A DNA stretch of 64,000 nt from Ferruginibacter sp. (GTDB lineage: Bacteria; Bacteroidota; Bacteroidia; Chitinophagales; Chitinophagaceae). Location of the stretch: positions 1-64,000 of the forward strand of contig JAHBTM010000005.1 in the NCBI GenBank assembly GCA_019638635.1, given 5' to 3'. The translations under genes were made by a program, and so were the position numbers. Positions 42,804-50,397 of this stretch are shown here, piece by piece (positions within the stretch are counted from its first letter, which is position 1; every line of letters starts with the position of its first letter). Below the pieces are notes generated by a model. It had not been told where the DNA came from. It saw only the letters and a list, made by a program, of their open reading frames with translations, and searched no databases.

Positions 42804-42811
42804 CAAATTTA
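42804..42811 (-). promoter_or_regulatory. -7 promoter box of the TPR-barrel-HU-methyltransferase operon
   Basis: TAAATTTG matches TAnnTTTG and lies 23 bases before the TPR gene ATG. Confidence 0.5.
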
Positions 42812-42968
42812 TAACTACATACCTATCATTGATGGATAAATTCCATAAAACTTGTACGCAAAATGTAAACAAAATCAATCTAATCGAATCTCGCTGTTAA
42901 AAGATTGGTAAACCAAAATGGTCAGCAATTCGCTGAAAGCCGTTATTTTTATGCGTTAACTGATACCA

Positions 42969-43376
42969 ATGAAAAAATTAACCTCTACCAAATACAGTGC
43001 TGCTGCATTTTCTGTGGCATTGTTGCTCCTTCGGATTGTTACCGGCGGACTTATGATGAACCACGGGTACGAAAAACTGATTTCTTTTTCGGCCCGAAAA
43101 GATACATTCATGAATTTTTTGGGATTGGGCAGCACCTTATCCCTGTCCCTCACCATCTTTGCCGAATTCTTCTGTGCATTGTTTATCATACTTGGCTTGT
43201 TTACCAGACTGGCAGCCATTCCGTTGATTGTGGTGATGTGTGTGGCTTTATTCAAGGCACATCAGGGGAGTTTCTTTGGTGATGGTGAGATGGCCACCTT
43301 GTACCTCGGTGCCTTTTTAACGATATTAATTGTAGGCCCGGGACGATTCAGCATTGATGCCATGACCGGAAAATAA
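42969..43376 (+). CDS. DoxX-family membrane protein
   Basis: The 135-residue protein has four membrane segments and the DoxX pattern LLLRIVTGGLMMNHGYEKLI at the start, TIFAEFFCALFIILGLFTRLAA in the middle and FGDGEMATLYLGAFLTILIVG at the end. DoxX proteins are linked to quinone or thiol metabolism and oxidative stress, but the exact role varies. The next gene, a YbgC-like thioesterase, starts 4 bases after its stop, so they are co-transcribed. The upstream region of 188 bases has no perfect promoter box (TATTTTTA is the nearest). Confidence 0.88.
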   Translation: MKKLTSTKYSAAAFSVALLLLRIVTGGLMMNHGYEKLISFSARKDTFMNFLGLGSTLSLSLTIFAEFFCALFIILGLFTRLAAIPLIVVMCVALFKAHQGSFFGDGEMATLYLGAFLTILIVGPGRFSIDAMTGK

Positions 43377-43380
43377 GACC

Positions 43381-43791
43381 ATGTATACATTTGATACGCC
43401 GATACGGATCCATTATGCACTCACCGACCAAATGGGTGTGGTATATCACGGGCACTATGCACAATTTTATGAAATTGGCAGAACCGAAGCCATCCGGAAT
43501 CTTGGTTATACGTATAAAGATGTAGAGGCCATGGGCATCATCATGCCCGTAGTGGATTTACATATGAAGTTCATACAACCCGCACGGTACGATGATATCA
43601 TCAACGTACGGATTACCATACTGGAGCTGCCGCTGCACCATAAAATGGTTTTTCATGGTGAAATTTATATTGGAGAGAAACTCATCAATACCGGAACAGC
43701 CACCTTATACCTGATGGATGCCCAAACCATGAAACGGGTTACCATGCCGGCACCCCTGATGGAAAAATTGAAGCCGTATTTTGAAGTGTAA
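43381..43791 (+). CDS. YbgC/FadM-type acyl-CoA thioesterase
   Basis: The 136-residue hotdog protein has the catalytic Asp in YALTDQMGVVYHGHYAQFYEIGR-type sequence (seen as TDQMGVVYH), then TEAIRNLGYTYKDVE and VDLHMKFIQPARYDD. This is the 4-hydroxybenzoyl-CoA thioesterase family, which hydrolyses short acyl-CoA thioesters in the cytosol. The substrate is unknown. It follows the DoxX gene with a 4-base gap and its 3' end faces the PBP4 gene. Confidence 0.9.
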   Translation: MYTFDTPIRIHYALTDQMGVVYHGHYAQFYEIGRTEAIRNLGYTYKDVEAMGIIMPVVDLHMKFIQPARYDDIINVRITILELPLHHKMVFHGEIYIGEKLINTGTATLYLMDAQTMKRVTMPAPLMEKLKPYFEV

Positions 43792-43824
43792 TCCGTTGAA
43801 GGATGTAGAGATGATTGGCCGCGT

Positions 43825-45225
43825 TTACTGCACTTTCAATATATCAAGCACCTTCCACATTTTTTCTCTAACCGAGGAAGGGTTTCCGTCGAAGTTGTTT
43901 ACGATGAACGCAAACACATATTCTTTTCCGGAGAGTGATTTTACAATACCGGCATAAGACCGCACGCCACTGATATACCCGCTCTTCATGCGGATGCCGT
44001 TCATCACCGGCAGGTTTGAATAAAAACGATTAAACCAAGGACGGGTACGTGCAAAGTTTATTGCTTCTACCAGGGTTTGGGTAGAAATTTTGTTGTTGGG
44101 CGACAAACCGCTGCCATCAATGATTTGAATGGCGCCCGAAGATATCCCGCGGTTCATCCAGAACTCGCGAATCACCTCTATTCCACAAGGCGTACACGCC
44201 CCGGCACCTTTCACCCATCCAATGGTTTTCACAAAACTTTCTCCGAAAGCATTGATGCTTTTTTGAAGAAACCAGTAATCCATAGCGGCGTACACCGGTG
44301 ATTGAATGGTATCGGTGAGGGTGAATGAATACGATGGTACCGCTGCCCCACTTCTGCGCAGGGCACTGTATCTGTAAAACGTATCTACATGAATGTTATT
44401 TGTAGAAAAATAGTGCTGTAATTCAAATCCGAAAGCTTCGGCGGGATCAGGCATTGCCCCTGATATTACAGCTTGTTCCACCCCCATGCCAATTGTACCC
44501 TGAATGAACAAACGGGTTTGATAAGGAGAGGAGTAAATGGATGTTTGATCACCTGTTCCTTTCTCACCGGTGGTTACAAAATTCGTAATGTGTTCTTTCA
44601 GCCATAAAGGATCAGTGGCAATGATAGCAGCAGAATCGCCTTGTTTTAGGGCAGGCTTTAACGTGAGTTTAAAATGATTCTCTCTCCAGTTGAATCCCCA
44701 GGCACCCGCTCCGTAATAATTACCGATGTCTTCCCAAACCCATCCTTTTGGTACGGGTTGATATCCAAACTCCATATCATTGATGTACACTGCGTGAAGT
44801 GATTGAATTTTTTTCTCGTTCAACATTCTGCCGATACGCTCCAGCATAAGAGGGGCCTGTGTAGCCGACCAACGGTGACTTCCAAAAGCAGGATCGCCGC
44901 TGCCATTGATGCGCAGGATGTGCCGCCCTTTAACATCCTTAGCCATTTCAATACTGGTGCTGTACGTAAAATCTTGTCCGAGTAATTCATATCCCGAAAT
45001 ACTGGTCAACACTTTTAATGCACTGGCTGGTGTGAGTCCGTACAAGCCACCATGATTGAACAAATAGCGGTTTTGTTGTACATCCCATACAGATAATCCA
45101 ATCACAGCATGTTTAAACTGATCATCCTGATACAGTTGCTGAATGGCTGATTCCAGTTTTTTATCTGATTGTGCATACAATGAAACAGACCAACAAATAA
45201 AAAGGGCAGGTAAAATGCTTCTCAT
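43825..45225 (-). CDS. dacB: D-alanyl-D-alanine carboxypeptidase/endopeptidase (PBP4-like)
   Basis: PBP4 enzymes trim peptide stems and open cross-links of peptidoglycan in the periplasm. The 466-residue protein has a signal peptide ending SLYA before Gln, the SxxK motif with nucleophile Ser68 in LTPASALKVLTS, the SxN motif in IDGSGLSPNNKIS and a KSG triad in RMKSGYISGVRSYAG, as is allowed in family S13. The large insert between SxxK and SxN is also present. It is monocistronic and diverges from cinA with a 33-base gap between the start codons, so regulatory sites there would be shared. Confidence 0.93.
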   Translation of the reverse strand: MRSILPALFICWSVSLYAQSDKKLESAIQQLYQDDQFKHAVIGLSVWDVQQNRYLFNHGGLYGLTPASALKVLTSISGYELLGQDFTYSTSIEMAKDVKGRHILRINGSGDPAFGSHRWSATQAPLMLERIGRMLNEKKIQSLHAVYINDMEFGYQPVPKGWVWEDIGNYYGAGAWGFNWRENHFKLTLKPALKQGDSAAIIATDPLWLKEHITNFVTTGEKGTGDQTSIYSSPYQTRLFIQGTIGMGVEQAVISGAMPDPAEAFGFELQHYFSTNNIHVDTFYRYSALRRSGAAVPSYSFTLTDTIQSPVYAAMDYWFLQKSINAFGESFVKTIGWVKGAGACTPCGIEVIREFWMNRGISSGAIQIIDGSGLSPNNKISTQTLVEAINFARTRPWFNRFYSNLPVMNGIRMKSGYISGVRSYAGIVKSLSGKEYVFAFIVNNFDGNPSSVREKMWKVLDILKVQ

Positions 45226-45258
45226 CTTCGCTAAATTGCACTAAAATTATTACAAAGC

Positions 45259-46497
45259 ATGTTAAATGCAAGCATCATAACCATTGGCGATGAATTACTC
45301 ATTGGTCAGGTAATAGATACGAACAGTGCCTGGATTGCCCGCTCCCTGAATCCGATGGGCATTGCCATACAACGTAGGGTATCGGTGGGCGACGATGCAC
45401 ACCAAATCCGTCAGGCACTTGATGAGTGCCTCGCCTGTACCGATCTGGTATTTGTAACCGGTGGATTGGGCCCAACCTCAGACGACATTACCAAACCGTT
45501 GTTGTGTGCGTATTTTGGAGGCAAGATGGTGATGAATGAAAGTGTACAGGCACACATTCAACACTTGTTTGAACACCACCTTAAGCGTCCGGTTTCACCC
45601 CGGAATCTTCAACAAGCCATGGTGCCAGACGTATGCACGGTGATCCCCAATGCGCAGGGCACCGCCCCGGGAATGCTTTTCAAAAAAGAGCATAAACTCA
45701 TTTTCAGTATGCCGGGTGTACCATTTGAAATGAAAACCATGATGGAAGAGCAAGTGATGCCGATGCTGAAAAAATCATTCCCGTTGCCTCCCATACAACA
45801 CCGCACATTAATGGTATCGGGCATACCGGAATCAAACCTGGCCGATTTATTGGTACCGTATGAAGCACAGCTTCCGGATGGCATCACCATTTCGTATTTA
45901 CCCAATTTCGGACTCATACGGTTAAGGCTATCCGCAGATAATATTTCTACTGAATTGTTAGATGCACAGTTCAACACCTTGCAAGTTGCTGTTGAACCTT
46001 ACCTGGTAGTTAATGAAGATATCTCCATTGTAGAAGTGGTGGCGCGCAAACTGATTGCACATCAGGCCACTTTATCTACAGCAGAGAGTTGCACGGGTGG
46101 TTTTTTATCACACCGAATTACTTCGTTTGCCGGTTCATCTCAATATTTCAAAGGCAGCCTGGTTTCATACGAAAACGATATTAAGCAACGGTTGCTTGGG
46201 GTGGAGGAATCTGTTTTAATGGAACATGGAGCGGTGAGTGAGCCGGTAGTCCGGCAAATGCTCCAGGGTGTTTTACAAGTTATGCAAACCGATTATGGCA
46301 TAGCCCTGAGTGGCATTATGGGACCGGGTGGAGGAACACCTGAAAAACCCGTAGGCACTTTATGGATAGCCGCAGGATCCCGAGAGGTTCAACGTACCAA
46401 ATGCATCAAACTTCGATATAGTAGACAAAACAACATTGAAGCCGCCGCTGTACAGGGATTTCATTTATTGTTGGAAACGATTGGCAGTACGCCTTAA
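45259..46497 (+). CDS. cinA: CinA-family protein (NMN amidohydrolase / competence-damage protein)
   Basis: The 412-residue protein has the N-terminal molybdopterin-binding-like COG1058 domain, with ASIITIGDELLIGQVIDTNS and LVFVTGGLGPTSDDITKP, and the C-terminal CinA domain with STAESCTGGFLSHRITSFAGSS and GIMGPGGGTPEKPVGTLWIA. CinA recycles pyridine nucleotides (NMN deamidation, ADP-ribose hydrolysis) in many bacteria. Both domains are intact. It starts 33 bases from the divergent PBP4 gene; the E2 gene follows 72 bases after its stop. Confidence 0.95.
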   Translation: MLNASIITIGDELLIGQVIDTNSAWIARSLNPMGIAIQRRVSVGDDAHQIRQALDECLACTDLVFVTGGLGPTSDDITKPLLCAYFGGKMVMNESVQAHIQHLFEHHLKRPVSPRNLQQAMVPDVCTVIPNAQGTAPGMLFKKEHKLIFSMPGVPFEMKTMMEEQVMPMLKKSFPLPPIQHRTLMVSGIPESNLADLLVPYEAQLPDGITISYLPNFGLIRLRLSADNISTELLDAQFNTLQVAVEPYLVVNEDISIVEVVARKLIAHQATLSTAESCTGGFLSHRITSFAGSSQYFKGSLVSYENDIKQRLLGVEESVLMEHGAVSEPVVRQMLQGVLQVMQTDYGIALSGIMGPGGGTPEKPVGTLWIAAGSREVQRTKCIKLRYSRQNNIEAAAVQGFHLLLETIGSTP

Positions 46498-46526
46498 AAG
46501 TAAGGCCTCAAAACGACGATTTTGTG

Positions 46527-46534
46527 TACATTTG
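46527..46534 (+). promoter_or_regulatory. -7 promoter box of the E2 gene
   Basis: TACATTTG matches TAnnTTTG and lies 35 bases before the ATG at 46570. Confidence 0.5.
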
Positions 46535-46569
46535 TGCCGAAAGATCATTAAATATACAATACAATTTAT

Positions 46570-47880
46570 ATGAGTTTAGTTGACCTGGTAATGCCCAAGC
46601 TTGGAGAAAGTATCATGGAGGCCACCATTTTGAAATGGCATAAAAAGCCCGGAGATACCATTCAGCAGGATGAAACTGTTTTAGATATTGCTACCGACAA
46701 GGTAGATAGTGAAGTACCTTCTACAGCCGCCGGTGTTATTGAAGAGATTTTATTTAATGAAAATGATGTGGTACCGATTGGTACTGTGATTGCAAAAATT
46801 CGCGTAGGTGCCTCTAATGGTCAGTCGGCCGCACCCGCACCTGCTGCTCCTGTGTATGAAGAAGCCAAAGTGGTGGAGGAAGTGCCTTACCAGCCTCAGG
46901 CAGCTGCACCGGCCGGCAATGGTTCTAAGGTTCGTTTTTATTCACCACTGGTATTAAATATTGCACAAAGTGAAGGCATCAGCATGGCTGAGTTGGAGCA
47001 AATTCCCGGAACCGGACAGGATGGGCGCGTGAGTAAAAAAGATATTCTTGCTTATGTGGCCAACAAAAGCCAATCTACTCAACCGGCTGCCCCGGCACAA
47101 CCTGTTGCAGCACCGATAGCTCAAACTCCGGCCGTAGTTCAACCCGCAGCGCCAGCGCCGGTATATTCAGGTAATGTGGAGATTATAGAAATGGACCGGA
47201 TGCGTAAGATGATTGCCAAGCACATGGTAGACAGTAAAGCCACATCACCCCATGTAACCAGTTTTGCAGAGTGTGATGTTACCAATCTTGTATTGTGGAG
47301 AAACCGGATTAAAAAAGAATTTGAAAAAAGAGAAAACGAAAAAATAACGTTTACCCCCCTGTTCATAGAGGCCATCGTGAAGAGCATCAAAAAGTATCCA
47401 ATGATGAGCAGTTCTGTGGATGGTGATAAAATCATCATCAAAAAAGATCTGAACATTGGTATGGCAACGGCCTTACCGTCCGGCAACCTGATTGTGCCCG
47501 TGATTAAAAATGCCGATCAGTTGAATCTGGTAGGTTTAACCAAGCAGGTGAATGGTTTAGCGAATGCGGCGCGCAACGGTAAATTGAAACCGGATGATAC
47601 TGCGGGCGGAACATTCACCTTAACCAATGTGGGTACATTCGGCAGCATTATGGGAACTCCTATTATCAATCAGCCTCAGGTTGCAATTATGGCCGTAGGT
47701 GCTATTAAAAAACGTCCGATGGTGATTGAAACCGATCAGGGAGATACCATTGGTATACGCCACATGATGTACATCTCATTAAGTTATGATCACCGTATCA
47801 TTGATGGTTCGCTCGGTTCTACATTCCTGAACGCTGTTTCCAAAGAACTGGAGAACTTTGATCCGAACAGACCGATTTAA
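46570..47880 (+). CDS. 2-oxoacid dehydrogenase E2 (dihydrolipoamide acyltransferase)
   Basis: E2 transfers acyl groups from the E1-bound lipoyl arm to CoA. The 436-residue protein has one lipoyl domain with lipoyl-Lys44 in DIATDKVDSEVPS, a first Ala/Pro-rich linker, a peripheral-subunit-binding domain (about residues 125-167, with SPLVLNIAQSEGI and GQDGRVSKKDILAYV), a second Ala/Pro linker and the catalytic domain with His408 and Asp412 in SYDHRIIDGSLGS. Whether it serves pyruvate, 2-oxoglutarate or branched-chain oxoacids cannot be told; its E1 is not nearby. A likely terminator follows. Confidence 0.93.
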   Translation: MSLVDLVMPKLGESIMEATILKWHKKPGDTIQQDETVLDIATDKVDSEVPSTAAGVIEEILFNENDVVPIGTVIAKIRVGASNGQSAAPAPAAPVYEEAKVVEEVPYQPQAAAPAGNGSKVRFYSPLVLNIAQSEGISMAELEQIPGTGQDGRVSKKDILAYVANKSQSTQPAAPAQPVAAPIAQTPAVVQPAAPAPVYSGNVEIIEMDRMRKMIAKHMVDSKATSPHVTSFAECDVTNLVLWRNRIKKEFEKRENEKITFTPLFIEAIVKSIKKYPMMSSSVDGDKIIIKKDLNIGMATALPSGNLIVPVIKNADQLNLVGLTKQVNGLANAARNGKLKPDDTAGGTFTLTNVGTFGSIMGTPIINQPQVAIMAVGAIKKRPMVIETDQGDTIGIRHMMYISLSYDHRIIDGSLGSTFLNAVSKELENFDPNRPI

Positions 47881-47904
47881 TTTTTTACCGAATTAATAAT
47901 ATAA

Positions 47905-47942
47905 AAAAACCAGGCGCTTCGAAGACGTCTGGTTTTCTTTTT
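47905..47942 (+). terminator. Rho-independent terminator after the E2 gene
   Basis: AAAACCAG and CTGGTTTT form the base of an imperfect stem that is followed by TCTTTTTT, about 25 bases after the stop codon. Confidence 0.8.
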
Positions 47943-48044
47943 TAGTTCACAAAGGCAGTATGTTTTAACCATCCATCAGAAACTTTACATTCTTTTTCAG
48001 CATTTCCCCTTTATCTGAGTAATCAGTTTGCCCGCGATGTGTGC

Positions 48045-48584
48045 TCAACTTTCACTGCCCTTTTCTCCTACAAACCAGTGCTCCTTGTTTTTGAACAACA
48101 CATTGAATGTGGTTAACGTTCCATAGATTCTGGTGATATATTGTTGTAAGTTTACTTTGTCTTCATCGGTTAATTTTTTATGCGCGTTAATTTGTTGTTC
48201 CATCACCCGGAGCCTGTCGCGCAACATCACAATTTTATGAAAGAAAACGTCTACCGGTATTTCCTTGGGCTTTTGTGATTTATCGGCAGGCTGCAGTAAC
48301 AGAGTGCCTCCCATCCAACGATCGCCTAAGGGCACTACTTCGGTTATTTCAGCCCATTGGCGCAGGATATGCAACAGGCTTTTCTCCACTTCTGAATGTG
48401 TTTCAATTTCAGCGGTAACATTTTCAGGAATAATTTCATCGAGCTGCGTATCGGTTTTATTAATTTCCTTCACGCCATGATGAATAAACGAAATAAGGTA
48501 GGTAGCATAACGCACCCCTACGATAACGCCCGGGCCATGCTGTGTGTGCTGTAACCGGGTACCAATGCCTAATACTTTTTCCAT
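48045..48584 (-). CDS. Conserved Bacteroidota protein with an N-terminal Tudor/SH3-like segment
   Basis: The 179-residue protein has no signal peptide. Its N-terminus (GIGTRLQHTQHGPGVIVGVR and YATYLISFIHHGVKEI) looks like a small Tudor/CarD-type barrel. The remaining helical part contains LGDRWMGGTLLLQPADKSQ and VDVFFHKIVMLRDRLRVMEQ, ending in KNKEHWFVGEKG. The second part is conserved in the phylum, to my knowledge without a known function. A nucleic-acid or polymerase contact is only a guess from the barrel. It is transcribed in the same direction as the PAP2 gene 54 bases upstream. Confidence 0.65.
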   Translation of the reverse strand: MEKVLGIGTRLQHTQHGPGVIVGVRYATYLISFIHHGVKEINKTDTQLDEIIPENVTAEIETHSEVEKSLLHILRQWAEITEVVPLGDRWMGGTLLLQPADKSQKPKEIPVDVFFHKIVMLRDRLRVMEQQINAHKKLTDEDKVNLQQYITRIYGTLTTFNVLFKNKEHWFVGEKGSES

Positions 48585-48638
48585 ACAATTTTATTTCAGG
48601 TGAACAATATTAAAGTAAACACAGGAATTTTCCATACG

Positions 48639-49307
48639 TTACAACTGTTCTCTGTGCCACAGATAGAATATAAATCCTGTAAGTATCAACCCAATCCATC
48701 CCAAACACATTCCGGCCAGCACATCTGAAAAATAATGCACTCCCAGATATACACGGCTGAGCGCTATTACAGATGCTGTGATGAAGCAAGTGAATTGAAA
48801 AATCCGTTTCCAAACAACGGTAAGGGATGAACGCTGAATAAGATATATCAGTAATCCAAAGAATGTGAAGCTCATGTATGAATGCCCGCTGGGAAAACTC
48901 ATGCCCGATACTTCGCCAATGAGTGAATGATCCGGCCGCTGGCGTTTAAAGATATTTTTCAGCATCAACATCATCAACAAACTGGAAACAGCTATAATGA
49001 AAATATGCAGCGTAAGCCATTTATTTCTGAGAGAATAGAATGCCCATGCCATCAGGAGCAAATAAGCCGGCACCAATACCCACGCAGAGCCAATAAAAGT
49101 AAACACCTTCATCAACCCGGAAACGAACGCTGATTGGTGGCTTCGGACATAAATGAACACTTTTTCATCCCACACCAAGGATTCGTAGTGAAACACCAAC
49201 AATACCTGATAGACGAAAACGAAGGTAGCAGCCAGTAGCAGCAAGATTAAAAAAGATTTTTCCCAGGAGGAAAAGCGTAAATGATGATGGCTCTTCAGGC
49301 GACTCAT
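48639..49307 (-). CDS. PAP2-family membrane phosphatase
   Basis: The 222-residue protein has about five or six membrane segments and all three phosphatase motifs: KNIFKRQRPDHS, FPSGHSYMSF and SRVYLGVHYFSDVLAG. Such enzymes remove phosphate from undecaprenyl pyrophosphate, phosphatidic acid or lipid A. Which one applies here is unclear. It starts 13 bases after the cyclase gene and is preceded by TATTTTTA, a one-base variant of the -7 box, plus AGGA and the ATG; the AGGA could also act as a Shine-Dalgarno. Confidence 0.92.
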   Translation of the reverse strand: MSRLKSHHHLRFSSWEKSFLILLLLAATFVFVYQVLLVFHYESLVWDEKVFIYVRSHQSAFVSGLMKVFTFIGSAWVLVPAYLLLMAWAFYSLRNKWLTLHIFIIAVSSLLMMLMLKNIFKRQRPDHSLIGEVSGMSFPSGHSYMSFTFFGLLIYLIQRSSLTVVWKRIFQFTCFITASVIALSRVYLGVHYFSDVLAGMCLGWIGLILTGFIFYLWHREQL

Positions 49308-49320
49308 TCCTTAAAAATAC

Positions 49321-50397
49321 TTACAATTTAAGAGCACACAAGGAAATAGCTTCAGCTTTTCCTTTGAGGTCTACCCTCCCGAGATTATCGCATTGCCATG
49401 CTTCCAACCCGGCAAAAGCCCTGAATTCTTCCGATACAATATAATTGGCATTGAATTCGGTGCATGCACTCCGGATGCGGGCTGTAGTATTCATCGTATC
49501 GCCGCTGATGGCCAGGTCTTTTTTGATTACCCCAATTTCACCAATCGTTACTTCCCCCACATGTATGCCCGCTCTAAACGATGGCACTTCATTAAATTTT
49601 CTTCTAAACCGGTTGTTGTTTTTTTGAATCATCTTTCTCGCATCAATAAGCGATTGAATAGCCCTGCGGGCGTTTTTTGGCGTTGCCGGCCAGGAAACCA
49701 CCACTTCATCTCCTACATACTGATAAATCCTTCCGTAATTATCAATGAGGGCGATAGAAACCAAATTGATGAATTCGCGGATGAACATAAAATAACGCTG
49801 ATGTGCCAGTCTTTCAGCGATGGGTGTAGAATCTTTCAGGTCGATAAACATAACAATGCGTTTCTCTTCCTTTGGAATATAATATTTACCCACCAGGATA
49901 TCTTTAAAAACACCGGGAGCATACTTTTCATTGATTTCTATATACAACTGCGTGAGCACCAGCAAGAGCACCCAATAAAATGTTCTTTGTAAAAACCAGT
50001 CTACGTATCGGGAAGCTTCAAAAAAACGATCTACGGTTTCCCTGAATGTAAAACGGTCAATAAACATGTGTTCAATTAGGTACACCAAGAAGTTCATGAG
50101 TAAAGCAGCAATCAACACCGCCAGAAATTTCACGAGCAGATTCAGCCATAGCGGATATTTTTGAACAAACCGCCGCAAAGTAGCCGGAAAAAAATAACTG
50201 ATAAACAGGGAGATACTAAACACAAATACGGCACGAAAGAACATACTCTTCTGAGGATCTTCCATGTCTGCCCGGTTGAATATGTATACACTCACCGCAT
50301 CAATGACAGTCCATACAACTGCAATGGTAAACATGGTTTTCAGGCGGTAATACGTTACTCCGGAAATGCCTTTAAACAATGAGAGGCGTGTTTTCAT
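49321..50397 (-). CDS. Membrane class III nucleotide cyclase
   Basis: The 358-residue protein has four membrane segments (about residues 22-150) and a C-terminal cyclase domain. The domain has the two metal-binding Asp in VMFIDLKDSTPIAERL and YQYVGDEVVVSWP, then FRAGIHVGEVTIGEIG and the ISGDTMNTTARI turn. The product is probably cAMP; the residues that decide between ATP and GTP are not certain to me. Its first four bases overlap the ppk1 stop region, so translation is coupled to polyphosphate kinase. No receptor domain beyond the membrane helices is visible. Confidence 0.88.
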   Translation of the reverse strand: MKTRLSLFKGISGVTYYRLKTMFTIAVVWTVIDAVSVYIFNRADMEDPQKSMFFRAVFVFSISLFISYFFPATLRRFVQKYPLWLNLLVKFLAVLIAALLMNFLVYLIEHMFIDRFTFRETVDRFFEASRYVDWFLQRTFYWVLLLVLTQLYIEINEKYAPGVFKDILVGKYYIPKEEKRIVMFIDLKDSTPIAERLAHQRYFMFIREFINLVSIALIDNYGRIYQYVGDEVVVSWPATPKNARRAIQSLIDARKMIQKNNNRFRRKFNEVPSFRAGIHVGEVTIGEIGVIKKDLAISGDTMNTTARIRSACTEFNANYIVSEEFRAFAGLEAWQCDNLGRVDLKGKAEAISLCALKL

